This document shows positions 1-6,752 of a stretch of 64,000 nt of DNA, piece after piece (positions within the stretch are counted from its first letter, which is position 1; the number at the start of each line of letters is the position of its first letter). Both the position numbers and the translations under genes were made by a program. A model generated the notes under the pieces. It did not search any database and was not told the origin of the DNA. It saw only the letters and a list, made by a program, of their open reading frames with translations. This stretch comes from Adlercreutzia sp910585575 (GTDB taxonomy: Bacteria > Actinomycetota > Coriobacteriia > Coriobacteriales > Eggerthellaceae). Location: NCBI RefSeq assembly GCF_951801035.1, contig NZ_CATOKT010000003.1, one strand, 5' to 3'.

Positions 1-228
1 TCTGTCTCGATTCTTGGTCGATAAGAGATTAGGGGAATCCCCTTGGATTTGCTCCGGCTCATCGGGCGGCCGAGCGGCCGCCCTCGTCGCCGGAGTCGCT
101 ATTCTTCCCCAAAAAGGTTACGCCGTGGGGAGGATCTTGCAGGTTAAGTCGCCCGATGCGCGTCTGCTAATTTCGACCGATGGGCTGTGACAGAAATAAA
201 GCTGCCCCTGCACTGGCTCTTGCTAGCA
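1..228. other. Non-coding, possibly structured RNA segment at left edge
   Basis: No convincing protein gene lies here. The segment is rich in paired sequence. CTCCGGC (52-58) pairs with GCCGGAG (89-95) and encloses a perfect GGGCGGCC/GGCCGCCC hairpin (64-83) with symmetric TCATC/TCGTC internal loops. GGGG/CCCC pairs lie at about 32-43. The outer sequences CTGTC (near 2-6) and GACAG (near 189-193) are also complementary. A TATAAT with an upstream TGG, read leftward, sits at 228-236 and could start a minus-strand RNA. I do not recognise an RNA family, and the left edge may truncate the element. Confidence 0.3.
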
Positions 229-236
229 TTATACCA
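228..236 (-). promoter_or_regulatory. Possible extended -10 element, leftward
   Basis: The minus strand reads TGG-TATAAT here, which fits an extended -10 box. No good -35 is visible 16-18 bases upstream. It would start transcription through the paired segment at 1-220. Confidence 0.25.
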
Positions 237-374
237 TACAAATGTACGTTATATTAAGAGAAAGAGCATTCGTTATCGGACTTGACAGCCACCCCATCTT
301 CGCCGACGCCATGGATGCCGCCGTCGCGCGGTAGGCCACAACCCATCGGCCTCGCCGGAGGCGTTGCGGCATCG

Positions 375-383
375 TGCTAGAAT
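375..383 (+). promoter_or_regulatory. Possible extended -10 for the small ORF at 423
   Basis: TGCTAGAAT matches an extended -10 (TGN followed by TAGAAT), about 40 bases before the start codon of the small basic ORF. There is no clear -35. Confidence 0.3.
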
Positions 384-422
384 GGCGGCATTGTCGTCGA
401 GCCTTGGAGGAGGTGAGAGGGA

Positions 423-683
423 ATGTCGAAGAAGCGCAAGCGGTCGGTGCCGGTGAGTGCGAAGGCGGCCCGGGCGAGCCACGCCTCGCGCAACGTGGTG
501 TGGCGCCAGTCAGCAGCAGAAGCGACGCTGGCGGCCAAGCCCCGCTACAACGGTTACGCCTGCGGCCACGGAGCCCACGGCCCCGCCAAGTACAGCCGCA
601 CGAAAACCAAGCAAGCCTGGCAACGCCAGATGCGACAAGAAGGAGCCTCTCGGGGCTCCTTCTTTTTTGCGCACGACGAATGA
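423..683 (+). CDS. Small basic hypothetical protein, 86 aa
   Basis: The ATG follows a strong ribosome site (GGAGGTGAG, spacing about 6), which picks this frame from several overlapping open frames. The product starts MSKKRKRS, is very rich in Lys, Arg and Ala, and has no membrane segment or signal peptide. A central Tyr-Gly-His stretch (YNGYACGHGAHG) is its most distinctive part. I do not recognise the family. Its charge suggests nucleic-acid or ribosome association, but that is inference. The last 14 or so codons run through an intrinsic terminator (639-668), so the C-terminus is encoded by the hairpin and T-run (ending GSFFFAHDE). That may mean the end is unimportant, or that the true gene is shorter or non-coding. 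Confidence 0.5.
   Translation: MSKKRKRSVPVSAKAARASHASRNVVWRQSAAEATLAAKPRYNGYACGHGAHGPAKYSRTKTKQAWQRQMRQEGASRGSFFFAHDE
639..668 (+). terminator. Intrinsic terminator overlapping the 3' end of the small ORF
   Basis: GAAGGAGCC (639-647) pairs with GGCTCCTTC (654-662) around a six-base loop and is followed by six T. It lies inside the 423-683 ORF, before its stop codon. Confidence 0.8.
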
Positions 684-688
684 GTGGG

Positions 689-732
689 TTGCGCACGCTC
701 TACGAGTCTCCTAAACTATCACCAAAGTGATA
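689..732 (+). promoter_or_regulatory. Promoter and operator of the ART/XRE module
   Basis: TTGCGC (689-694) and TAAACT (712-717) are spaced by 17 bases. A perfect inverted repeat TATCAC-CAAA-GTGATA (717-732) begins at the last base of the -10 and covers the likely transcription start, 25 bases before the ATG at 758. This is the layout expected for autorepression by the XRE protein encoded second in the operon. Confidence 0.55.
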
Positions 733-757
733 CTTTTGGAAAGAAGGGAGAGGCAGC

Positions 758-1444
758 ATGTACGAAGCAGCAGCGTTTTTCGGGCATGAGACGCTTACAC
801 TTTTCCATGGGTCTTCGCAGGTTGTTTCCCGGCCTCAGTTTGGTGCGGGATCGCCCTTTAACGACTACGGCCAGGGCTTCTACTGCACCGAATCGCAGCA
901 GCTGGCCAGCGAATGGGCTTGCCCCACGTTGGAGGATGGCTGCGTGAACGAATACGCGCTCGATCTCAGCGGCCTGAGCCTGCTCGATTTGGCAGCGCCG
1001 GAGTACTCGGCGCTTAACTGGCTCGCGGTTCTTCTTGCTCATCGCACCTTTGAAGTGGGGCCGGCTGCCAGCGCGGTGGCGCGCGACTTCATTCTCCAGC
1101 ACTATGGGGTCAGCTTAGCTGACGCTGACTTGGTGCATGGCTACCGCGCCGACGATTCGTACTTTTCATTTGCGCGCGACTTTCTGTCGAACCAAATCAG
1201 CCTTGAGGATTTGGAGCGCGCCTTGTTCTTGGGTGGTTTGGGATACCAGGTGGTTCTCAAAACGCCCCGCGCCTTCGAGGCCCTGTCTTTCGTTGGCTGC
1301 GCGACGGTCGAAGGCGAGTGGTGGAATCCTTTGCGCATGGCGCGTGATACCCAGGCGCGCGAGCGCTATCATGCCGTGGTTGCGCAGTCTGCCGAACAAG
1401 GATTTCAGGGCACCTATGTTGTTGATCTTATGAGGAGGGCGTAA
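758..1444 (+). CDS. DUF3990 ADP-ribosyltransferase-fold protein, probable toxin
   Basis: A 228-residue protein whose N-terminal third has the DUF3990 signature: LTLFHGSS near residues 13-20, then a DYG-GFY motif, then ASEWA. This resembles the NAD-binding part of small ADP-ribosyltransferase-like toxins (HGS followed by G-GFY and a helix with WA). The target is unknown. No signal peptide or membrane segment is seen, so it should act in the cytoplasm. The ATG follows GGGAGAGG. Its stop overlaps the start of the XRE gene by one base, so the two are translationally coupled. DUF3990 proteins occur beside HTH proteins in bacteria, and the pairing here supports a toxin-antitoxin reading. Toxicity itself is inferred. 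Confidence 0.75.
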   Translation: MYEAAAFFGHETLTLFHGSSQVVSRPQFGAGSPFNDYGQGFYCTESQQLASEWACPTLEDGCVNEYALDLSGLSLLDLAAPEYSALNWLAVLLAHRTFEVGPAASAVARDFILQHYGVSLADADLVHGYRADDSYFSFARDFLSNQISLEDLERALFLGGLGYQVVLKTPRAFEALSFVGCATVEGEWWNPLRMARDTQARERYHAVVAQSAEQGFQGTYVVDLMRRA

Positions 1445-2097
1445 TGGGACGGATGGCGTACGAGGTCGTCAACTTCGACTTCGAGTATCTCGATGATGCC
1501 CGCGAAACGCTGGGGGCACTGTTCGATATCGGCGTGAACGAGTGGAAGGTGTCCGGCGAGGATTTGACCCAAGCCTTTCTGGCATCGGGCGTAGCCGAGC
1601 AGTTCGAGCGGCACAATCCGGTATATGTATCGGGCAAGTCGGCTCTCGACCTGCTGCGTTTGCTCGCTCCGTACCTCGCCATCGAGAAACCCGTGCCTGC
1701 CCAAGCGCAGGTGGTGCCTCGGGAAGACTACTGGCTCGGTTGGATTTTGGCCTACTACCAAATGGAAACCGGGCGTCCCTACCGTCAGGTGTTCGACACG
1801 GTGCCCTACGACGAGCTGGTGGCCATGTTCTATCCACTTCACGAGGCCCCCGAGCAGAAGTTCGTCGAAGTGCTTACTCGCCGCTTAGAGAATGCCTCGC
1901 TGCCCACGCGCTTGCGACGCCAAAGAAAGCTCTGCGGTCTTTCCCAAAAGCAGTTGGCGAAGGCTTCCGGGGTCACGCTGCGCTCTATCCAAATGTACGA
2001 GCAGCGGCAGAAGAACATTAATCGCGCCTCTGCAGAAACGCTCTACCGGCTTGCCTTCGCCTTGCACTGCTCGATGGAAAACCTCATGGAGCGCTAG
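1444..2097 (+). CDS. XRE-family protein, probable antitoxin/autorepressor
   Basis: A 217-residue protein with two parts. Residues 1-145 are an acidic, non-DNA-binding domain of unrecognised type. Residues about 153-216 form an XRE helix-turn-helix (LRRQRKLCGLSQKQLAKASG, then recognition helix and YEQ). The ATG overlaps the TAA of the preceding gene and has its own AGGAGGG site. The N-terminal domain probably neutralises the ART-fold partner and the C-terminal domain probably binds the palindrome at 717-732, as in type II modules. An alternative is that the N-terminal part is a separate enzyme-like domain. The function is inferred from architecture and operon position. Confidence 0.7.
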   Translation: MGRMAYEVVNFDFEYLDDARETLGALFDIGVNEWKVSGEDLTQAFLASGVAEQFERHNPVYVSGKSALDLLRLLAPYLAIEKPVPAQAQVVPREDYWLGWILAYYQMETGRPYRQVFDTVPYDELVAMFYPLHEAPEQKFVEVLTRRLENASLPTRLRRQRKLCGLSQKQLAKASGVTLRSIQMYEQRQKNINRASAETLYRLAFALHCSMENLMER

Positions 2098-2181
2098 GGA
2101 AGGGCCACGGTGCGGGCCGTCCCGCTTTTAGGGGCTCTCTTCCGACCGCTGCCGAAAATACCTGGCCGCTCTGGTTATTCC

Positions 2182-2213
2182 CGATAATCGCCCTTATAAT
2201 GATGCAATTATCG
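2182..2213 (+). promoter_or_regulatory. guaB promoter with flanking inverted repeat
   Basis: A consensus TATAAT lies at 2195-2200, about 48 bases before the guaB GTG. It is flanked by CGATAAT (2182-2188) and ATTATCG (2207-2213), a perfect inverted repeat positioned so that a bound repressor would cover the -10. No strong -35 is seen. The regulator is unknown. Confidence 0.45.
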
Positions 2214-2247
2214 ACTTTTCAGTCCGAGGAAAAGAAGGAGCGCAGCT

Positions 2248-3765
2248 GTGGCCTACTATTTCGATGAACCGTCCCGCACATTCAACGAGTACCTGCTAGT
2301 TCCGGGCCACACGCCGGCCGATTGCATTCCGGCGCGCGTCAGCCTGAAGACGCCGCTCGTGAAGTACAAGAAGGGGCAGGAGGAATGCCCGCTCACGTTG
2401 TCGGTGCCCATGGTGTCCGCCATTATGGCCGCCGTATCCGACGACAAGATGGCCGTGGCCCTGGCCACCGAGGGCGGCCTTTCGTTCATCTACGGCAACC
2501 AGTCCATTGAGGACGAGGCTGCCATGGTGGCCCGCGTGAAGGACTACAAGGCCGGCTTCGTTACTTCTGATGCCAACCTTTCCCCCGATATGACCCTGGC
2601 CCAGGTGGTGCACTTGAAGGACCAGTACGGTCACTCCACCATGCCCGTCACGGCCGACGGCACCGCCCACGGCAAGCTGCTGGGCATTGTCACCGAGCGC
2701 GACTACCGTCTGTCCCGCATGGAGCTCACCGAGAAGGTGGCCGACTTCATGACCCCGCGCGAGAAGCTGGTGGTGGCCCCCGACGGCACCACGCTGAAGG
2801 AAGCCAACGACATTATTTGGGATCACAAGCTGAATTCCCTGCCCATCGTTGATGAGAACGACTGCCTGGTAGCTCTGGTATTCCGCAAGGACTACGACTC
2901 CCACAAGTCCAACCCCGATGAGATGCTCGACTCCCACAAGCGCTACATGGTGGGCGCCGGCATCAACTCCCGCGACTACGCCGAGCGCGTGCCGGCTCTG
3001 GTAGAGGCCGGCGCCGACGTGCTGTGCATCGACAGCTCCGAGGGCTATTCCGACTGGCAGAAGATGACCATCGAGTGGGTGCGCGAGCACTACGGCGACG
3101 AGGTGAAGATCGGTGCGGGTAACGTGGTGGACGCCGAGGGCTTCCGCTTCCTGGCCGACGCCGGCGCCGACTTCGTGAAGATCGGCATTGGCGGCGGTTC
3201 CATCTGCATCACCCGCGAGACCAAGGGCATCGGCCGCGGCCAGGCCACGGCCACCATCGAGGTGGCGAAGGCCCGCGACGAGTACTTCCGCGAGACGGGC
3301 GTCTACATTCCCATCTGCTCCGACGGCGGCATCGTCTACGACCACCACATCTCGCTGGCCCTGGCCATGGGCGCCGACTTCGTCATGCTGGGCCGCTACT
3401 TCGCCCGCTTCGACGAGAGCCCCTCGGCCAAGGTCATGGTGAACGGCACCTACATGAAAGAGTACTGGGGCGAGGGCTCGGCCCGTGCCCGCAACTGGGG
3501 CCGCTATGACCTGGGCGGCAAGAAGTCGCTGTCCTTCGAAGAGGGCGTCGACTCCTACGTGCCCTACGCCGGCAGCCTGAAGGACAACATGGCCATCACT
3601 CTGCTGAAGCTGAAGAGCACCATGTGCAACTGCGGCGCCCTTACCATCCCCGAGTTCCAGGACAAGGCGAAGCTCACGCTGGTGTCCGCCACCTCCATCG
3701 TAGAGGGCGGCGCCCACGACGTGCTGCTGAAGGACAAGGCTCCCTACGCCTCCAACACGCGCTAA
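2248..3765 (+). CDS. guaB: Inosine-5'-monophosphate dehydrogenase
   Basis: Catalyses NAD-dependent oxidation of IMP to XMP, the first committed step of guanine nucleotide synthesis. The 505-residue length is usual for the family. The catalytic loop GIGGGSICITRE contains the nucleophile Cys at about residue 320. The tandem CBS region lies near 95-215 (KVADFMTPREK, LPIVDEND). The barrel has ICSDGG and the flap NWGRYD supplies the Arg-Tyr dyad. The start is GTG, with AAGGAG 8 bases upstream. The gene is monocistronic: it has its own promoter upstream and a strong terminator at 3802-3834. The IGGG form of the loop differs slightly from the common GPGS form, but the Cys is conserved. Confidence 0.93.
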   Translation: MAYYFDEPSRTFNEYLLVPGHTPADCIPARVSLKTPLVKYKKGQEECPLTLSVPMVSAIMAAVSDDKMAVALATEGGLSFIYGNQSIEDEAAMVARVKDYKAGFVTSDANLSPDMTLAQVVHLKDQYGHSTMPVTADGTAHGKLLGIVTERDYRLSRMELTEKVADFMTPREKLVVAPDGTTLKEANDIIWDHKLNSLPIVDENDCLVALVFRKDYDSHKSNPDEMLDSHKRYMVGAGINSRDYAERVPALVEAGADVLCIDSSEGYSDWQKMTIEWVREHYGDEVKIGAGNVVDAEGFRFLADAGADFVKIGIGGGSICITRETKGIGRGQATATIEVAKARDEYFRETGVYIPICSDGGIVYDHHISLALAMGADFVMLGRYFARFDESPSAKVMVNGTYMKEYWGEGSARARNWGRYDLGGKKSLSFEEGVDSYVPYAGSLKDNMAITLLKLKSTMCNCGALTIPEFQDKAKLTLVSATSIVEGGAHDVLLKDKAPYASNTR

Positions 3766-3801
3766 GCGCGGCAGCGCCGCTCGGCGCACCAGATGTACGC
3801 A

Positions 3802-3834
3802 AGCCCCGAGAGCATCGGCTCTCGGGGCTTTTTT
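3802..3834 (+). terminator. Intrinsic terminator after guaB
   Basis: AGCCCCGAGAGC (3802-3813) pairs perfectly with GCTCTCGGGGCT (3818-3829) around ATCG, followed by a T-run. Confidence 0.9.
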
Positions 3835-3945
3835 CGTACTTGGCGGTTACCGAACTCTGACGATCTGTTTGCAACGCGAAAGACTCATCTTTCGCCATCG
3901 CGACGAGGCGCATACTGAAAGCATCCTTGGGAGAAAGGTGCCCCT

Positions 3946-4947
3946 ATGTCGCTGTCGTCGCTCATCAAAAAAGTTCCCATTCCCACGGCGGGCCTTGCGT
4001 TGGGCTTGGCGGCTTTGGGAAACTTGCTGCAGCCCTACTCGGAGCTGGCTCGCGGTACCTGCGGCATCCTCTCGCTGCTGCTGGTGGTCATGCTGGTGGC
4101 GAAGATCATCATGTTTCCCGCTATGATTCGCGATGACCTGCACAACTCCATTTTGGCCAGCGTGTCGGCCACCTTGTTCATGTCCGTCATGCAGCTGTCG
4201 GGGTACTTGGCCCCCTTTGCCATGGCGGTGGCCTTCGCCCTGTGGTGCGCCGCGGTGGCGGGGCATATCATCCTCATGATTTGGTTTACCGTGCGCTACA
4301 TCTTCCGCTTCAAGCTGCACGAGGTGTTTCCCACGTACTTCATTTGCTACGTGGGCATTATCGTGGCCTCGGTGACGGCGCCCACCTTCTCTATGGAGTG
4401 GCTCGGCAATCTGCTGTTCTGGTTCGGGTTTGCCTGCTATATGGTGTTGCTGGTGCTGGTAACCATCCGTTATGCCAAGCACGAGATCCCCGAGGGCGCC
4501 CGGCCGCTGTTCTGCATTTACGCCGCGCCCATGAGCCTGTCGCTGGCGGGCTATCTGGCGTCGAACCCCGATCCGAATCCGGCGTTTGTCGGGGTGCTGC
4601 TCATCGCGGCGCAAATTCTGCTGATCATGGTGCTCACCCAGTTGCCCAAGCTGGCGGCGCTTAACTTCTATCCCAGCTTCGCGGCCATGACCTTTCCCTT
4701 TGTCATTTCGGCGTTCTCGCTGGGCCGCGCCGTGGCATTTCTGGACGGTGCCGGCATTGCCATTGCGGCGGTGCCCATGCTCGAGGCGCTCATTGCGCTG
4801 GAGACCATCTTCGCCGCTGTCATGGTTACCTACGTGGCCTGCCATTACGCGCGTTTCTTCTTCCGCGAGATCGAGGAGCCCCAGGCAGCCGACGTGGTGC
4901 AGGAGCAGGCCATGAACGCCCGCTTCGCCGAGAACTTCGAAAATTAG
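3946..4947 (+). CDS. TDT-family (TehA/SLAC1-like) membrane transporter
   Basis: A 333-residue integral membrane protein with about ten hydrophobic helices and short loops, the layout of the tellurite-resistance/dicarboxylate transporter family. Members are channels or carriers for small anions such as malate, sulfite or halides. The substrate cannot be told from sequence. The N-terminus is short and basic (LIKKVPIPTAGLALG), and the PTAG segment near the start is typical of TDT proteins. The C-terminal 30 residues are hydrophilic and acidic. The gene stands alone between the guaB terminator and the convergent engB. An AAAGGTG site precedes the ATG. Confidence 0.75.
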   Translation: MSLSSLIKKVPIPTAGLALGLAALGNLLQPYSELARGTCGILSLLLVVMLVAKIIMFPAMIRDDLHNSILASVSATLFMSVMQLSGYLAPFAMAVAFALWCAAVAGHIILMIWFTVRYIFRFKLHEVFPTYFICYVGIIVASVTAPTFSMEWLGNLLFWFGFACYMVLLVLVTIRYAKHEIPEGARPLFCIYAAPMSLSLAGYLASNPDPNPAFVGVLLIAAQILLIMVLTQLPKLAALNFYPSFAAMTFPFVISAFSLGRAVAFLDGAGIAIAAVPMLEALIALETIFAAVMVTYVACHYARFFFREIEEPQAADVVQEQAMNARFAENFEN

Positions 4948-5048
4948 GAAGCGAAGCCGCGCAGTCCGGACCTGCCGCGCTCGTGCGAAACGCAAGAGGT
5001 GCGTTGTCGCGGGGTGCCGCAGCGCGGCGAAGGCGCTGTGTGGTCCGC

Positions 5049-5636
5049 TTAGGCCTCGTCCACGTAGCGGCTGATCAGGGTACGCAATTCGTCGATGCCC
5101 GTGCCACTTTCCGATGAAGTGACCACCATGGGCGTGCCCTTGGGTAGATCGAGGGCCTTGCGGATGGACGCCCGTTGCTTGGCCTGCTGCTGCTTGGACA
5201 GCTTGTCGGCCTTGGTCAGCGCAATGGCGAAGGGAAGCCCCGAGGCCTTCAGGAACTCCACCATGTGCTTGTCGAGCGCCGACGGGTCATGGCGAATGTC
5301 GATGAGGGACACCACTAGGGCGAAAATGCGCTCCTGGTTGAAATAGCCCTCGATAAGCTCGGACCAGCGGCCCTTTTCAGCCTTGGACACCTTGGCGTAG
5401 CCGTAGCCGGGCAAATCAACAAAGTCGACCCCGTCCACGTCGTAGAAGTTGATGGTGGCGGTTTTGCCCGGAGTGGAGGAGACCTTCGCCAAGCCCTTGC
5501 GGTACATCAGCTTGTTGAGGAGCGACGACTTGCCCACGTTCGAGCGGCCGGCAAAGGACACTTCGGGAAGAGTCGATGCGGGCAGTTGCTCCGAGGTGCC
5601 GTAGGCGGCCTTGAAAGATGCGTTGTGGAAGTTCAC
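5049..5636 (-). CDS. engB: Ribosome biogenesis GTP-binding protein EngB/YsxC
   Basis: A 195-residue TRAFAC GTPase needed for large ribosomal subunit assembly. All G motifs are visible: P-loop GRSNVGKSSLLN (residues about 30-41), switch I TPGKT, DLPGYGYAKVS, TKADKLS (G4), and a final SSES (G5). Length and motif spacing are standard for EngB. The gene is convergent with the TDT transporter and divergent from the LytTR regulator. It is transcribed alone. No lon or clpX gene, its neighbours in other phyla, is nearby. Confidence 0.93.
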   Translation of the reverse strand: MNFHNASFKAAYGTSEQLPASTLPEVSFAGRSNVGKSSLLNKLMYRKGLAKVSSTPGKTATINFYDVDGVDFVDLPGYGYAKVSKAEKGRWSELIEGYFNQERIFALVVSLIDIRHDPSALDKHMVEFLKASGLPFAIALTKADKLSKQQQAKQRASIRKALDLPKGTPMVVTSSESGTGIDELRTLISRYVDEA

Positions 5637-5902
5637 GGTTCCTCCGATTCGGGCGCAGGGCGCGGGTTGCTCCTGCCTATGGTACCCGACCTTTTCGCGC
5701 TGCGGGCAACCTCCTCGGAAACGGCAGGCATTGCGAGGGCGGCTTCGGGGCGATCATAGCGGAAATGTATTGGATGGCTACAGAAATCAAGTCAGTTATT
5801 ACATTCGGGATTTTACTTTTATTCACGCGTTCCCTCAATGTATACAATCGTCCTTCAGCGGCGCTTAACCCCTCGTTGACCAGGCATTAGGAGAATAATG
5901 AG

Positions 5903-6724
5903 GTGGCTCGGGCGCACAAATTGGTGAACCGCGGCCAGGGAGGGCAGAAGCGCGTGAAACACTACAAGGTAGCCATCGTTGACGATGATCCGCTGCAAGC
6001 CGCCGAGTTGTGCAAACTTGTCGAGCAATGCGTCGTGCCGGCCGATCTCAGCGCAACGGCTTTTGAGAGCCTGAGCGCTTTCGAGGCATCGTTGGAGAAC
6101 GAAGTGCCGGACATCGTGTTCATGGATATCGTGTTTCCCTCCGAAGCCGCTCAAGGCGAAGGGGTGCTTGCCTCGGCGGGGTTTGCCGCTGCGCGGGAAA
6201 ACATCGCCGGCATCGATGCCGTTTCGCGCCTTTTGGAGGAGCACGACGGCGTTCAAGTTATTTATGTTACGGGCTATATCGAGCTGTGCACGCGCGTCTA
6301 TCGCACGCGCCACGTTTCGTTCCTGCCCAAGCCGGTGAACGAGGCCGATTTGGAAGAGGCGCTGTGCCAGGCGGTGGACAACCTCAACGAGCGGGTGGTG
6401 CGCCCTTTTGCCCTTAAGGTGGGCGGCCGCATCATGAGCGTCGACCCTGCTGACGTGGAGTACATCGAGTCGGATCGCCGCAAAGTGCGCATTTTCATGG
6501 ACGATCGCACTATTGAGGCCTATGAGTCGCTGAGCAGCATTACCCGTAAGCTGCCCGGTTCGTTCGTCCAGTGCCACAAGAGCTTCGTCGTCAACATGGA
6601 CCGTATAGCCGAGATGCGCTCTGATGCGGTCGAAATGCGTTCGGGCACCACCTTGCCTGTCTCACAGAAGCGCCGTCGCGAATCGCGGGAGGCTTTTGCC
6701 GAGCACCTGCGCGGCCGCCTGTAG
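5903..6724 (+). CDS. LytTR-family response regulator
   Basis: N-terminal receiver: KVAIVDDD acidic patch, MDIVF with the phosphoacceptor Asp, later YVTGY and LPKP with the conserved Lys. C-terminal LytTR DNA-binding domain: DVEYIESDRRKVRIF, then FVQCHKSFVVNMDRIAEM. The receiver has an extra loop of about 20 residues after the phospho-Asp. The annotated GTG at 5903 gives 273 residues. A second GTG at 5954, preceded by GGGAGGG, would start closer to the receiver (VKHYKVAIVDDD) and is an equally good choice. The sensor kinase follows after 28 bases, so the pair should form a two-component system of the AgrA/LytR type. Direct targets are unknown. Confidence 0.88.
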   Translation: MARAHKLVNRGQGGQKRVKHYKVAIVDDDPLQAAELCKLVEQCVVPADLSATAFESLSAFEASLENEVPDIVFMDIVFPSEAAQGEGVLASAGFAAARENIAGIDAVSRLLEEHDGVQVIYVTGYIELCTRVYRTRHVSFLPKPVNEADLEEALCQAVDNLNERVVRPFALKVGGRIMSVDPADVEYIESDRRKVRIFMDDRTIEAYESLSSITRKLPGSFVQCHKSFVVNMDRIAEMRSDAVEMRSGTTLPVSQKRRRESREAFAEHLRGRL

Positions 6725-6752
6725 CGCGAGATCGGCTCTGCGGGAAATTGCG

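Noticed and set aside
229..696. 155-codon minus-strand frame over the first small ORF
   Set aside because: Low-complexity Arg/Ser/Pro shadow that crosses a terminator and has no ribosome site.
2296..3789. Long antisense reading frame (497 codons) opposite guaB
   Set aside because: Composition is His/Gly/Val-rich, as expected from the complement of high-GC codons. guaB is complete and conserved on the other strand.
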